The notes: generated from the sequence alone by a model not told the origin. Numbered from the stretch's first letter, positions 50,181 to 60,189 are shown. The stretch: DNA of 64,000 nt from Pelagibius litoralis (GCF_011683915.1 NZ_JAAQPH010000005.1:62001-126000), one strand, 5' to 3'. Numbers and translations are program-made.

Positions 50181-51155
50181 TTACCCGGGCTTGGTCAACA
50201 GGATTTGGCGAATTTTTGAAAAAATTTCTGGCATTAGACTTTCTGAATATTGCGCCTCGATGACCATGACATTCGGATCATTACCCACATACTGATGGCG
50301 AAACCAGGTCATCTGGCGCTTGGCATAGCGCCGGGTGGCCTGGCGGGCCTGGGCCAGGGCGCTTTCAAGGTCGCTTTCGCCGGCCAGATGGGCGGCAAAT
50401 TCCGGAACCCCCAGGGCCTTCATGACCGGCAGGCCGGGATCGAGCCCCAGGGTCAGCAGGCTTTCGACTTCGGTCAGCGCCCCGTTATCGAGCATCGCCG
50501 CCAAGCGCCGGTCGCAGCCGGCATAGAGCAGCTCGCGGGGCGGCAGCAGGCAGAGCTTTACGAAGCGAAAAGGGGCGGGAACCGCGCGCTCCGCCTGCCA
50601 ATCGGCCAGGGAACGCCCGGTGGCGGTCAGCACCTCCCAGGCGCGGGCCAGGCGCTGACCGTCGTTCGGCGCGAGGCGTGCCGCCATGAGCGGATCCCTG
50701 ACGGCAAGCTTTTCATGCAGCGCCGCAGGTCCGGCCCGCGCCAGTTCCACCCTGGTCGCGGCGCGAATCTCCGCCGGGATCTCCGGCACCGCGTTCAGCC
50801 CCTGTTCGAAACCGCGCAGGTAAAGACCGGTCCCGCCGGTCAGGATCGGCAGGTGATCGCCGGCCAGGGCCTCATTCACCTCGCTCATGGCCAAATCGCG
50901 CCACCGCCCGACCGAACAGGCCGATTCGCCACTCAGGACGCCGTAGAGACGGTGCGGCGCCGCCGCCAGGTCCGCCGCGCCCGGGCGGGCGGTCAGGACA
51001 GAGAGCTCCCGATAGACCTGCATGGAATCGGCGTTGATGACAACGCCGCCGAGCCTCTGCGCCAGCGCCACCGCCAAAGCGGACTTACCGGAAGCTGTCG
51101 GGCCGGCGATCATCACCACCGTCCGGCGGTCATTGGCATCAGGCGTGTCAGTCAT
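50181..51155 (-). CDS. miaA: tRNA dimethylallyltransferase
   Basis: 324 residues. P-loop IAGPTASGKSALAVALA at the N-terminus, NADSMQVYREL, GGTGLYLRGF and the C-terminal QATRRYAKRQMTWFRHQ are typical. It prenylates A37 of tRNAs reading U-starting codons. It is divergent from serB with 52 nt between starts. Confidence 0.96.
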   Translation of the reverse strand: MTDTPDANDRRTVVMIAGPTASGKSALAVALAQRLGGVVINADSMQVYRELSVLTARPGAADLAAAPHRLYGVLSGESACSVGRWRDLAMSEVNEALAGDHLPILTGGTGLYLRGFEQGLNAVPEIPAEIRAATRVELARAGPAALHEKLAVRDPLMAARLAPNDGQRLARAWEVLTATGRSLADWQAERAVPAPFRFVKLCLLPPRELLYAGCDRRLAAMLDNGALTEVESLLTLGLDPGLPVMKALGVPEFAAHLAGESDLESALAQARQATRRYAKRQMTWFRHQYVGNDPNVMVIEAQYSESLMPEIFSKIRQILLTKPG

Positions 51156-51171
51156 AACCCGTCAGCGCGCC

Positions 51172-51207
51172 TTGCAGAATAGGGCGCGGCCTCTGTATAA
51201 GCCGCCG
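51172..51207 (+). promoter_or_regulatory. Putative serB promoter, start codon at or near the transcript start
   Basis: -35 TTGCAG (51172-51177), an 18-nt spacer and -10 TATAAG (51196-51201). Transcription would begin around 51208, the serB ATG, and no ribosome binding site is present. Confidence 0.45.
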
Positions 51208-52128
51208 ATGGACTATGTGCTTACCGTGATCGGGGACCCGGGCTCAAGGCCGTTGAATGCGGCCTTGATCGAAGCCGTGCGTGGCGCCGTCACCGAAAGC
51301 CGCTGCACGGTCGGTGAAGCGGACTGGCTGGCCGAAGGCATCGCCTGCGACATTCCCTTCAATGGCGGCGAGCCGACGATCACCCAGGCGCTGGTGCGCG
51401 ACACCCTGGGCCCGGCGCCGCTGGATCTGGTCATCCAACCGGCCGTCGGCCGGCGTAAGCGTCTGTTGGTAGCCGATATGGAATCGACCATCATCGCCGA
51501 AGAAATGCTGGACGAGCTTGCCGCCGGCGCCGGAATCGGCGAGCAGGTCGAAGAGATCACCGCCCTGGCCATGGCGGGCGAACTGGATTTCGAAGCGGCG
51601 CTGCGCGAGCGGGTCGGCCTGCTGACGGGTACGAGCGAAGAGACCCTCAATGCGGCCGCGGAAAAGATGACCCTGAACCCGGGCGCCAAAACGCTGGTCG
51701 CCACCATGCACGCCGCCGGTGCTTACTGTGCGCTGGTATCCGGGGGTTTTACCTGCTTCACCAGGAAAGTTCGCATCGCCTGCGGCTTCAGCGAGGACCG
51801 CGCCAACCAACTTGAGATCGAAGGCGGGCAGCTCACCGGCCGGGTGCTGGATCCCATCCTCGGCCGCGCCGCAAAGCTGATGGCGCTGGAGGAACTGACG
51901 AAGAGCCTGGGGCTGACCCTGCAGGAAACTTTGGCAGTGGGCGACGGCGCCAACGATCTGGCGATGCTGGGGGCGGCCGGACTGGGTGTCGCCTACTACG
52001 GCAAACCCAAGGTCAGGGCCGCGGCGCGGGTCCGGATCGATCACGGCGATCTCACCGCCCTGCTTTACATGCAGGGCTACCACCGCACCGAGTTCCGCGA
52101 AGACGAAGCGGCGGCAGGCAACGCTTGA
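51208..52128 (+). CDS. serB: Phosphoserine phosphatase
   Basis: 306 residues. An N-terminal regulatory-like region (1-85) precedes the HAD domain with nucleophile motif VADMESTIIAEEMLDEL, ALVSGGFTCF and the C-terminal VGDGANDLAML. It makes serine from phosphoserine. It lacks a Shine-Dalgarno sequence and may be leaderless. Confidence 0.95.
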   Translation: MDYVLTVIGDPGSRPLNAALIEAVRGAVTESRCTVGEADWLAEGIACDIPFNGGEPTITQALVRDTLGPAPLDLVIQPAVGRRKRLLVADMESTIIAEEMLDELAAGAGIGEQVEEITALAMAGELDFEAALRERVGLLTGTSEETLNAAAEKMTLNPGAKTLVATMHAAGAYCALVSGGFTCFTRKVRIACGFSEDRANQLEIEGGQLTGRVLDPILGRAAKLMALEELTKSLGLTLQETLAVGDGANDLAMLGAAGLGVAYYGKPKVRAAARVRIDHGDLTALLYMQGYHRTEFREDEAAAGNA

Positions 52129-52130
52129 AG

Positions 52131-52170
52131 CAAAAAAAACGGCGGCGCGCAAAAGCACGCCGCCGTCTTT
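52131..52170. terminator. Bidirectional terminator between serB and degP
   Basis: Arms ACGGCGGCG and CGCCGCCGT around an AAAA loop, with a poly-A run before and CTTTC after, so it can serve both convergent genes. Confidence 0.85.
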
Positions 52171-52186
52171 CAATCAGACATGTCGC

Positions 52187-53725
52187 TTAGCTTTGGTCGA
52201 TCCGCACCGCGACCCATTGGAAATCGCCCTGGCGGAACACCAGCAAGGTCACCACGCGGTACCCCTCGGACTTGGCTTTTTCCACCTTCTCGACCACCTC
52301 GGCCGGGGACTGCACTTCTTCCTGATCCACCTCGACGATCACATCGCCAGGACGCAGACCCTTTTCAGCGCCGGAGCCGCCTTCTTCGACCTCGGTAATG
52401 ACAACACCCTTGGTGTTTTCGTCCAGCTCGAAACGGACCCGCAGTTCCGGCGTGATCTTGCCGAGCGCCAGACCGAGGGATTCCATATCGCTCGGCGAAA
52501 CCGCCTCCGGCGTCTGATCCGCCGGGGCCGTGGCGACCTGATCGGCTTCCAACTCGCCGATCTTCACCTTGACCTTCTCTTCCTTGGATCGCCGCCAGAT
52601 CGTCACATCCACCGTCGCATCGACCGCGGTCTCGGCAACCATGGCCGGCAGCCGGCGCATCTCGGTCACTTCGCGGCCGTTGAACTCAAGGATCACGTCG
52701 CCCTGCCTGATGCCGGCGACTTCGGCCGGGCCACCCTCGGTGACCGCCGCAACCAGGGCGCCGCGCGGCCGTTCGAGACGCAGGCCCTCGGCCAGTTCGT
52801 CAGTCACATTCTGGATGCGCACACCCAGCCAGCCGCGCCGAACCTCACCGGAATCGCGCAGTTGGGCGATAATGTTCTTCGCCATCGACGACGGGGTGGC
52901 AAAGCCGATCCCCACAGAGCCGCCTGACGGAGAGAAGATCGCCGTGTTCACGCCGATCACCTGTCCGTCGAGATTGAACATCGGACCGCCGGAGTTGCCC
53001 TTGTTGATGGCCGCATCGGTCTGCAGGAAGTTGTCATAGCGCCCGGCATTGATGTCCCGCTGGCGTGCCGAAACGATACCCGCCGTCACCGTGCCGCCGA
53101 GGCCGAAGGGATTGCCGATGGCAACCACCCAATCGCCGATGCGGGTTTCGTCTGAGTCACCCCATTCGGTGGACGGCAGGGGGCTGTCGGTCTCCACCTT
53201 CAACAGGGCCAGGTCGGTATCCTTGTCGCTGCCCACCACGGTGGCTTCCAGCTTGGTGCCGTCGGCGAGCACAACTTCGACCTCGTCGGCATCCGCAATG
53301 ACGTGGTGATTGGTAACGATGAGGCCGCCCGGATCGATCACAAAGCCGGAGCCGAGGGAAGAGCCGCGCCGCTGCTGCTGTTGGGGCGGCGGCTCGCCAC
53401 CCTCGCCGCGCCGCTCGAAGAACTCTTTGAAGAACTCCTCGAACTGCTCGGCCTGGCCGCCTTCGATGGTTTGCCGGGTCTGGATATTCACCACCGCCGG
53501 CAGCAGGCCCTCCACCATGTCGGCGAAGGAGTCCGGCGCCGAACGCGCCTGAACGGCCGCCGACCAGGCCAGCATGGTGAAAGTGCAAAGCAGAAGCGCC
53601 GCACCAATCAGCCAGCGCCGCGCGGTGGCCGACTGTTCTGCCGCAAGAGCTACCGCCTTGCGCCGTCGCGTTGTGGAATTTCGCGTCACTTTAGGTCTTC
53701 TCCCTCGCTTGGAGCTCTGCTCCAT
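52187..53725 (-). CDS. degP: Periplasmic serine protease DegP/HtrA, Do family
   Basis: 512 residues. A basic N-terminal region of about 40 residues precedes the membrane signal segment (RWLIGAALLLCTFTMLAW); the true start may be later. The catalytic triad is His in NHHVI, Asp in DTDLALLK and Ser in GNSGGPMF, followed by two PDZ domains (near 310-400 and 420-510). It degrades or chaperones misfolded envelope proteins. It lies downstream of hflKC and the DUF2065 gene in the same direction. Confidence 0.95.
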   Translation of the reverse strand: MEQSSKRGRRPKVTRNSTTRRRKAVALAAEQSATARRWLIGAALLLCTFTMLAWSAAVQARSAPDSFADMVEGLLPAVVNIQTRQTIEGGQAEQFEEFFKEFFERRGEGGEPPPQQQQRRGSSLGSGFVIDPGGLIVTNHHVIADADEVEVVLADGTKLEATVVGSDKDTDLALLKVETDSPLPSTEWGDSDETRIGDWVVAIGNPFGLGGTVTAGIVSARQRDINAGRYDNFLQTDAAINKGNSGGPMFNLDGQVIGVNTAIFSPSGGSVGIGFATPSSMAKNIIAQLRDSGEVRRGWLGVRIQNVTDELAEGLRLERPRGALVAAVTEGGPAEVAGIRQGDVILEFNGREVTEMRRLPAMVAETAVDATVDVTIWRRSKEEKVKVKIGELEADQVATAPADQTPEAVSPSDMESLGLALGKITPELRVRFELDENTKGVVITEVEEGGSGAEKGLRPGDVIVEVDQEEVQSPAEVVEKVEKAKSEGYRVVTLLVFRQGDFQWVAVRIDQS

Positions 53726-53996
53726 AAGTCGCCGGAACCGGACCGAGAAGGTCAGAGGTCCGGCCAGGCTTCACCGGCCGAAGCCGCAGGGGGTGAAGAT
53801 TGCCAGCCGCCTGCAGCCCTGACCATACCCCCTAGTCTGCCAATTTGGACCTTTTCCCCCACCGTTTGTAGGCCCTCTCAACAAAAAGTGTAGCACCGGA
53901 AGCCTGGGATACGAAGTGGGCGAATTTATGGCGGGCCCAGACATACCCAGAGGTTTGTGCGGAAAGCAGCCCTCTTCAGGCTTCCCATCGTCCGGA

Positions 53997-54182
53997 TCAG
54001 CCGCGCAGCAGCCATACGCAGAACACCCCCAGCGCGGCGGCACAGAGGCCGCCCAAACGCAGGCGCTCCGGCGTCATCTCCTCCAGCATCTGGAGGATCT
54101 GGCGCAGCCGATGGGGAAATGCGGCCAGAAACACGCCCTCTATGACCAGGACCAGGGCCAGTGCAGTCAGGAAATCGGTCAT
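53997..54182 (-). CDS. DUF2065 small membrane protein
   Basis: 61 residues with two hydrophobic helices flanking FPHRLRQILQMLEEM and ERLRLGGLCAAALGV. The family is of unknown function and is often found between hflC and degP, as here. It is separated from hflC by a terminator-like hairpin. Confidence 0.85.
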   Translation of the reverse strand: MTDFLTALALVLVIEGVFLAAFPHRLRQILQMLEEMTPERLRLGGLCAAALGVFCVWLLRG

Positions 54183-54210
54183 ATCGCCGCGAAAACCAAT
54201 CCCCGGTCAT

Positions 54211-54244
54211 AAGAAAGAAGGGCCGGCGCAATGGCCGGCCCCCT
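54211..54244 (-). terminator. Terminator after hflC
   Basis: GGGCCGGC and GCCGGCCC arms with a 6-nt loop, followed on the minus strand by TTCTTTCTT. Confidence 0.75.
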
Positions 54245-54284
54245 TTTCACGTCTCGCAGTCCTTCAATCACCGGATTGCCACAA

Positions 54285-55163
54285 TCAAGGAAGATTGGGG
54301 TTCACTGTCTGGTTGAAGAAGCTGAAGAACTCGCTGTCCGGCGACAGCACCATGAAGGTGCTCGTGCTGTCCAGCGCCTGGGTATAGGCCTGCATCGAGC
54401 GGTAGAAGTTGAAGAAATCCGGGTCCTGACCATAGGCACCGTTCAGGATCTCCGTGCGAAGCCCTTCGCCCTGACCACGTAGAATCTCCGACTCCCGCGT
54501 GGCCTCGGCGGCGATAACCGTGGCTTCACGGTCAGCGGCAGAAGTGATGCGCTGGGACTGCTCGAAACCCTGCGCCCGGAACTCGGCCGCTTCACGCTCA
54601 CGTTCGGAACGCATCCGGTCGTAGACCGATTCGCGGGTCTCGTCCGGCAGGTCCGCCCGGCGAATACGCACGTCGACCAGGGCAATGCCGAAGCGCTGGG
54701 TCTCCCGATCGACGTTTTCGCGAATGCTCGCCAGGATACGGATACGTTCGTCGGAGAGAACCGCGGTCAGGGTCTCATTACCCAGCACCTGGCGCAGACG
54801 ACCGTTGATGATGCCGCCAAGACGCTGACGCGCCACGTTCTCGGTGCGCACGGTCTGGAAGAAGAGGAGCGGGTCGGTGATCTTGTAACGCGCGAAGGCG
54901 TCGACGATCAGCCGCTTCTGATCCGACAGCAGGATGTTTTCCGCCGGCGGGTCGAGGTTCAGAACGCGATTTTCGTAGTACTGCACGTTCTGGATAAGCG
55001 GCATCTTCCATGCCAAGCCCGGCTCGGGGATTACCCGCTTGGGCTCACCGAACTGCATTACGATCGCTTGCTGACGCTCATCGACCGTGAACAGGGAACC
55101 ATAGGCGACCATGCCGAGGATAATGAGGACGATACCGATGATCGGGCCGGTAAATTTTCCCAT
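54285..55163 (-). CDS. hflC: HflC, prohibitin-type modulator of FtsH
   Basis: 292 residues. One N-terminal membrane helix (about 5-25) then an SPFH domain (FTVDERQQAIVMQFGEPKR) and coiled coil. SDERIRILASIRENVDRE and VRIRRADLPDETRESVYDRM are characteristic. With HflK it forms a periplasmic cage around FtsH. It begins 11 nt after hflK. Confidence 0.96.
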   Translation of the reverse strand: MGKFTGPIIGIVLIILGMVAYGSLFTVDERQQAIVMQFGEPKRVIPEPGLAWKMPLIQNVQYYENRVLNLDPPAENILLSDQKRLIVDAFARYKITDPLLFFQTVRTENVARQRLGGIINGRLRQVLGNETLTAVLSDERIRILASIRENVDRETQRFGIALVDVRIRRADLPDETRESVYDRMRSEREREAAEFRAQGFEQSQRITSAADREATVIAAEATRESEILRGQGEGLRTEILNGAYGQDPDFFNFYRSMQAYTQALDSTSTFMVLSPDSEFFSFFNQTVNPNLP

Positions 55164-55174
55164 GTCAGTGCTCC

Positions 55175-56326
55175 TCAGCCGCCGCTGCCGGGCGTCGTGG
55201 CCCGACCGCGCAGTTCATTCAGGGGAAGGTAAGGAATGGCGCCGGAGCCCTGCGGCCCGCTCTCCATGATCACCTTGTCGGTGTCGCTCAACACGCCCTG
55301 CATGGTTTCCAGGTACATGCGCCGCCGGGTTACGTCCGGGTTTTGCTGATAGGCCCTGAAAACCGACAGGAAGCGTTCCGCTTCACCCTCGGCTTCGTTC
55401 TTGAGCTGCTCTTTGTAGGCCTCGGCCCCCTGGACGACACGCTGGGCATCACCACGGGCACGCGGCAGGACGTCGTTGCGATATTTATCGGCTTCGTTAC
55501 GCAGCCGATCGCGGTCCTGCTGGGCGCGCAGCACGTCGTTGAAGGCATCGATCACCGCACTGGGCGGCTGAACGTCCTGCAGGACAAGCTCGGTAATCTC
55601 GATCCCGGCTTCGTACTCATTGAGGGTTGCCTGCAGCAGGCTGCGGGTTTCCGCCTCCACCGTACCGCGCGCTTCGGTCAGCGCCGGCTGAATGTCGGTG
55701 CGCCCGATGATCTCACGCATCGCGCTTTCCGCTGCGATCTTCACGGTCGCCTCGGGTTCGCGAATGTTGAACAGATACTGGCCGGCATCGGCAATCTTCC
55801 ACTGCACCGAAAAGTCGATATCGATAATGTTCTGATCGCCGGTCAGCATCAGGCTTTCTTCTTCGACATCGCGCCGCGCGGTGCGGGCGCGCTCGTTGCC
55901 TGCCGCCCTGAAACCGACGTCGATCTGGCGAACGCTGGTCACGCTGGGCGTTTCGACCGATTCGACCGGCCAGGGCAGATGCCAGTTCAGTCCGGGCTGG
56001 GTTGTCTCGGTCCACTGGCCGAAACGCAGCACCACGCCCTGTTCGTTGGTCTGCACGCGGTAGAAGCCGGTGAACAGCCAGATAGCCACCAGGCCCAGGG
56101 CGATGAGGATGTAAACAGATTTGCCGAGGCCGCCGCCCGGGATAATGCTGCGGACCCGATCCTGGCCTTTTTTTATGAATTCTTCGATGTCGGGGGGACG
56201 CTGTCCACCGCCGGAGCCGCCGCCGCCCCAGGGGCCCCCGCCCCCGGATCCACCGGATCCGCCAGACCCACCACCGCCGCCGCTGCCCCATGGGCCGCCG
56301 CCGCCACCTTTATTTTCCCAAGGCAT
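55175..56326 (-). CDS. hflK: HflK, prohibitin-type modulator of FtsH
   Basis: 383 residues. A Gly/Pro-rich cytoplasmic N-terminus (residues 1-45, GGGGSGGSGG) precedes the membrane helix (SVYILIALGLVAIWLF) and an SPFH domain (TNEQGVVLRFGQWTET). It partners HflC. The start follows a divergent region shared with mrp. Confidence 0.96.
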   Translation of the reverse strand: MPWENKGGGGGPWGSGGGGGSGGSGGSGGGGPWGGGGSGGGQRPPDIEEFIKKGQDRVRSIIPGGGLGKSVYILIALGLVAIWLFTGFYRVQTNEQGVVLRFGQWTETTQPGLNWHLPWPVESVETPSVTSVRQIDVGFRAAGNERARTARRDVEEESLMLTGDQNIIDIDFSVQWKIADAGQYLFNIREPEATVKIAAESAMREIIGRTDIQPALTEARGTVEAETRSLLQATLNEYEAGIEITELVLQDVQPPSAVIDAFNDVLRAQQDRDRLRNEADKYRNDVLPRARGDAQRVVQGAEAYKEQLKNEAEGEAERFLSVFRAYQQNPDVTRRRMYLETMQGVLSDTDKVIMESGPQGSGAIPYLPLNELRGRATTPGSGG

Positions 56327-56521
56327 AACACATTATCCCGTTGCCTGAATTAAACGCCCCAATTGGCTATCCTGCCGAATTGACTAAACTGCGCCGAAGC
56401 GCTCGGATTCGAGGCTGCAATCGCCGCGCGCCGGACTTATATCACGCTTGGGCCAATGTTCTAGACGAGTCTGGCAGGATCGTCCTGCCTGCATATCGGC
56501 CCGTTTGGGGAGTTTTCAAGG

Positions 56522-57658
56522 ATGAGTGGAGTAACGGAGGCCAGCATTCTCGCTGCCCTACAGGGTATTATCGAGCCCAAGAAGAAACAGGACATCGTCA
56601 CCCTGGGCATGATTTCCGGCCTGATCGTCAAAGACGGCAACATTGGTTTCGCCATCGAGGTCGACCCCAAGGAGGGCGCCGCGATGGAGCCGCTGCGCAA
56701 AGCGGCCGAAAAAGCCGTCCACGACCTTCCTGGCGTAACCTCGGTCACCGCCGTACTGACCGCCGAAAAATCGGGCGCCGGCGCCGCGCAGCAGGCGCCG
56801 CAAAATCAGCCCCCCCCCCAACAGCAGGCAGGCGGGGAACAACGGGCCATGGTCCCGGGGGTGCGCTCCATCGTCGCGGTGGCCAGCGGCAAGGGCGGTG
56901 TCGGCAAGTCCACCACCACGACAAACCTGGCAATGGGCCTGGCGCGGCTCGGCCTGAAGGTCGGGGTGCTCGACGCCGATATCTACGGCCCATCGCAGCC
57001 GCGCATGCTCGGCATCAGCGGCCGCCCCACGTCACCGGACGGCAAGATCCTCAACCCGATGGAGAACTACGGCATCAAGTGCATGTCCATGGGCTTCCTG
57101 GTGGCCGAGGACACGCCGATGATCTGGCGCGGGCCGATGGTGCAGAGCGCCTTGCAGCAGATGCTGCGCGACGTCGACTGGGGGGAACTGGATATCCTGG
57201 TGGTCGATATGCCGCCGGGCACCGGCGATGCGCAGCTGACCATGGCCCAGCAGGTGCCGCTGACCGGCGCGGTAATCGTCTCCACGCCGCAGGACATTGC
57301 GCTGCTGGATGCGCGCAAAGGCCTCAACATGTTCCGCAAGGTCGACGTGCCGGTGCTCGGCATCGTCGAAAACATGAGCATGTTCATCTGCCCGAACTGC
57401 GGTCATGAATCCCATATCTTCAGCCACGGCGGCGCCAAGCGCGAGGCGGAGAAGCTGGGAATGGAATTCCTCGGCGAGGTGCCGCTGGATATCGAAATCC
57501 GCGAAACCTCGGACGAGGGCCGGCCGATCGTGGTGTCCAACCCCGATGCGCCGCTTGCCCAGGCATACTGCGCCATTGCCCAGCGGGTCTGGGACAAGGT
57601 CGCGCTGCAGATCGAGGCCGGCGGCGCCCGCCAGGCTCCCAAGATCGTCATGCAGTAG
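56522..57658 (+). CDS. mrp: Mrp/ApbC iron-sulfur cluster carrier ATPase
   Basis: 378 residues. An N-terminal DUF59/MIP18-like domain (about 1-85) and a Gln/Pro linker are followed by the deviant Walker A VASGKGGVGKSTTTTN and a C-terminal CPNCG pair that holds the cluster. It delivers Fe-S clusters to apoproteins. ATG 56522 has a short AGG just upstream. Confidence 0.95.
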   Translation: MSGVTEASILAALQGIIEPKKKQDIVTLGMISGLIVKDGNIGFAIEVDPKEGAAMEPLRKAAEKAVHDLPGVTSVTAVLTAEKSGAGAAQQAPQNQPPPQQQAGGEQRAMVPGVRSIVAVASGKGGVGKSTTTTNLAMGLARLGLKVGVLDADIYGPSQPRMLGISGRPTSPDGKILNPMENYGIKCMSMGFLVAEDTPMIWRGPMVQSALQQMLRDVDWGELDILVVDMPPGTGDAQLTMAQQVPLTGAVIVSTPQDIALLDARKGLNMFRKVDVPVLGIVENMSMFICPNCGHESHIFSHGGAKREAEKLGMEFLGEVPLDIEIRETSDEGRPIVVSNPDAPLAQAYCAIAQRVWDKVALQIEAGGARQAPKIVMQ

Positions 57659-57796
57659 GCCAAGGCCTCTACACCCCGCCCGGACTCGCAGAAATGTGAC
57701 ATGCCGTTGAATTGCCGCAGAGCCACGACGCCACCATTCTCTCGGTCATCAGACAAGCCCGCAAAAGGGGCCGGCCTGTAAGAAAGGGGAAAGACG

Positions 57797-58276
57797 ATGG
57801 TGCAAAAAGCTGTGTCCCGCCGAGGCTTCGGCGGCTTGGTGATGGCAGCCGGCCTGACGGCGGCAGCGCTTATTTCCGCGCGCCCGGCCTGGGCGATTGA
57901 CCCGGTCTTCACCAAAGGCGGGTTGGCGATCCGCGGTTTCGATCCCGTCGCCTATTTTACCGAAGGTACGCCGGTCGAAGGCAAGCCGCTGTTCACCCAT
58001 CGCCACGACGGCGCGCTCTGGCAGTTCGCCTCGGCCGCCAATCGCGATGCCTTCGCAGCCGATCCCGAGCGCTACGCCCCGCAGTACGGCGGCTACTGCG
58101 CCTGGGCCGTGTCGCAAGGCTATACCGCCTCCATCGACCCCGAAGCCTGGCGCATCGAAGACGGCAAACTCTATCTGAACTATTCGAAATCGGTTCAGCG
58201 CCGCTGGGAACGCGACATTCCGGGCAACATCGTCAAAGCCGACAGCAACTGGCCGGATATCAAAACCGGCGGCTGA
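57797..58276 (+). CDS. YHS-domain protein with Tat-like signal
   Basis: 159 residues. The N-terminus SRRGFGGLVMAAGLTAAALI has twin arginines and a hydrophobic core, with cleavage near AWA|ID. The YHS-like region is IRGFDPVAYFTEG and YGGYCAWAVSQGY. YHS proteins often bind metal, but no clear ligand set is visible. The role is unknown; it lies downstream of mrp. Confidence 0.8.
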   Translation: MVQKAVSRRGFGGLVMAAGLTAAALISARPAWAIDPVFTKGGLAIRGFDPVAYFTEGTPVEGKPLFTHRHDGALWQFASAANRDAFAADPERYAPQYGGYCAWAVSQGYTASIDPEAWRIEDGKLYLNYSKSVQRRWERDIPGNIVKADSNWPDIKTGG

Positions 58277-58333
58277 TTCCAGTAAGATACAGAGGACCGA
58301 CTGCCCGGCACTGCGGGGCCGGAAGTCCCCAGC

Positions 58334-58753
58334 TCAGCCGCCGAACATGCGCTTCAGGTTTTCGAAGCCGGCCTCGTAAATCTGGCTGATCTGCTCGACG
58401 GCGATGTTCTCCGTCGCGCCGGAAGCCTCGAACTCGCTCGACCAGACGACGGTGCAGCCGCCGCTGTCCGATTCACGCACCCGCAGGGTGGCTGTGTAGT
58501 TGGCGACCGGCAGGGGGCTGGACAGGATCGAATAGGTATAGAGCCTTTCCTTGTCGTCGACCTGTTCGAGCTTTTCCTCGATGGTGCCACCGCCCATCAA
58601 CGAGAGGGTCCGTACCGTGGTGTCGCCTTCCTGCTTGCTCTCGCTCTTCTGCACCGCCGGGTGCCAGTCCGGCAGGCCGTTGAAGTTGCCGATCATCGAC
58701 CAGACCGCCTGGGCCGGAACCGGAAGATCCGTGGTGGAGCTCACCTTTGGCAT
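58334..58753 (-). CDS. SRPBCC-fold protein, polyketide cyclase-like
   Basis: 139 residues with the START-like pattern LPVPAQAVWSMIGNFNGLPDWHP at the N-terminus and a C-terminal helix GFENLKRMFGG. The fold binds hydrophobic ligands; no specific function can be given. Confidence 0.75.
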   Translation of the reverse strand: MPKVSSTTDLPVPAQAVWSMIGNFNGLPDWHPAVQKSESKQEGDTTVRTLSLMGGGTIEEKLEQVDDKERLYTYSILSSPLPVANYTATLRVRESDSGGCTVVWSSEFEASGATENIAVEQISQIYEAGFENLKRMFGG

Positions 58754-58845
58754 GATTGCAACGCCTCCCCTTCATTTGATGGTGGAGGCTTTACCTTAGA
58801 GCGTTTTGAAGACGGTTTGAACCATCCAGCGTGTGGGGCCGCCGC

Positions 58846-59376
58846 TCAGCCGCCGCGCCGTTCCAGAATGACGAAGCTGAAGGCCGGCTGGCCCTCGCCC
58901 GGTGAGGCCTGCCGCTCGCGCTCAAGCTCCCGCCATTCCGCCGGATCGAGATCCGGGAAAAAGGTGTCTCCGTCAGGCGCGGCATGAACCTCGGTCAGAT
59001 AGAGGCGCTCGGCAAGCGGCAGGGTCATGGCATAGATCTGGCCACCGCCGATGATCATGATTTCACGGCGCGGCCCCTCCGCCGGCATTTCCGCCGCCAG
59101 GTCGCGCGCGCGGGCCAGCGCGGCGGCCAGATCGGGGAACACCTCCGCTCCCTCGGGCCGAAAGGCCGGGTCGCGGCTGATCACCAGATTGGGTCTTCCC
59201 GGCAGGGGCCGGCCGATGGACTGAAAGGTCTTGCGGCCCATGACGACGGGCTTGCCGAGGGTCTGGGCCTTGAAAAACTTCAGGTCGCCGGAGAGATGCC
59301 AGGGCAGTCCCCCTTCGCGGCCGATGACGCCGTTTTCGCCGCGGGCCAGAATCAAGGCCAGAGGAATCTCAGACAT
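58846..59376 (-). CDS. folA: Dihydrofolate reductase
   Basis: 176 residues from ATG 59376. LILARGENGVIGREGGLPWH, the NADPH-binding VVMGRKTFQSIGRPLPGR and IIGGGQIYAMTLPLAERL are diagnostic. It lies 18 nt downstream of thyA and recycles the dihydrofolate that ThyA produces. Confidence 0.96.
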   Translation of the reverse strand: MSEIPLALILARGENGVIGREGGLPWHLSGDLKFFKAQTLGKPVVMGRKTFQSIGRPLPGRPNLVISRDPAFRPEGAEVFPDLAAALARARDLAAEMPAEGPRREIMIIGGGQIYAMTLPLAERLYLTEVHAAPDGDTFFPDLDPAEWRELERERQASPGEGQPAFSFVILERRGG

Positions 59377-59394
59377 CGGCACCAAACAATCGCG

Positions 59395-60189
59395 TCACAC
59401 CGCCACCGGCGCCGAGATATGCGGATGGGCCGCGTAGTTCAGCAGTTCGAAATCCTCGAAACGAAAGGCAAAGAGATCGCGGACATCCGGGTTGATCTTC
59501 ATGCCCGGCAAAGTCAGGGGGCTGCGCTGCAGCTGGAGGTCGGCCTGCTGCTGATGGTTCACATAGAGGTGCGCATCGCCCAGGGTGTGCACGAAGTCGC
59601 CCGGCTCCAGGCCGCTGGCCTGCGCCATCATCATGGTGAGCAGCGCATAGGAGGCGATGTTGAACGGCACGCCGAGAAAGACATCGGCACTGCGCTGGTA
59701 GAGCTGGCAGGAAAGCCGTCCCTCGGCCACATAGAACTGGAACAGGCAGTGGCAGGGCGGCAGCGCCATGCGGTCGATCTCCGCCACGTTCCAGGCGGAA
59801 ACCACCAGGCGGCGGGAATTGGGATTGGTTTTCAGTTGCTCCAGGACCTGGCTGATCTGGTCGATATGGCGGCCGTCCGGCGTCGGCCAGGACCGCCACT
59901 GCGCGCCGTAAACAGGCCCAAGGTCACCGTTCTCGTCGGCCCATTCATCCCAGATGCGCACCCCGTTGGCCTTCAGATAGGCGATGTTGGTGTCACCCTG
60001 AAGAAACCACAAAAGCTCATGAACAATCGACTTCAGGTGCAGCTTCTTGGTGGTCAGCATGGGGAAGCCGTCGGCCAGATCGAACCGCATCTGATGGCCG
60101 AAGAGGCTCTGCGTGCCGGTCCCGGTGCGGTCGCCCTTATAGCTGCCCGTTTCGCGCAACAGACGCAGCAGATCGAGGTATTGCTTCAC
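59395..60189 (-). CDS. thyA: Thymidylate synthase
   Basis: 264 residues. Catalytic Cys in [12 protein letters not shown] near residue 146, folate and dUMP sites [17 protein letters not shown] and DAHLYVNH. It methylates dUMP. It forms an operon with folA. Confidence 0.98.
   Translation of the reverse strand: MKQYLDLLRLLRETGSYKGDRTGTGTQSLFGHQMRFDLADGFPMLTTKKLHLKSIVHELLWFLQGDTNIAYLKANGVRIWDEWADENGDLGPVYGAQWRSWPTPDGRHIDQISQVLEQLKTNPNSRRLVVSAWNVAEIDRMALPPCHCLFQFYVAEGRLSCQLYQRSADVFLGVPFNIASYALLTMMMAQASGLEPGDFVHTLGDAHLYVNHQQQADLQLQRSPLTLPGMKINPDVRDLFAFRFEDFELLNYAAHPHISAPVAV

Noticed and set aside
48019-50295. 758-residue plus-strand open frame
   Set aside because: It lies antisense to ilvH-ilvB, is rich in His, Arg, Gly and Val typical of reverse-frame translation, and has no recognisable motif.
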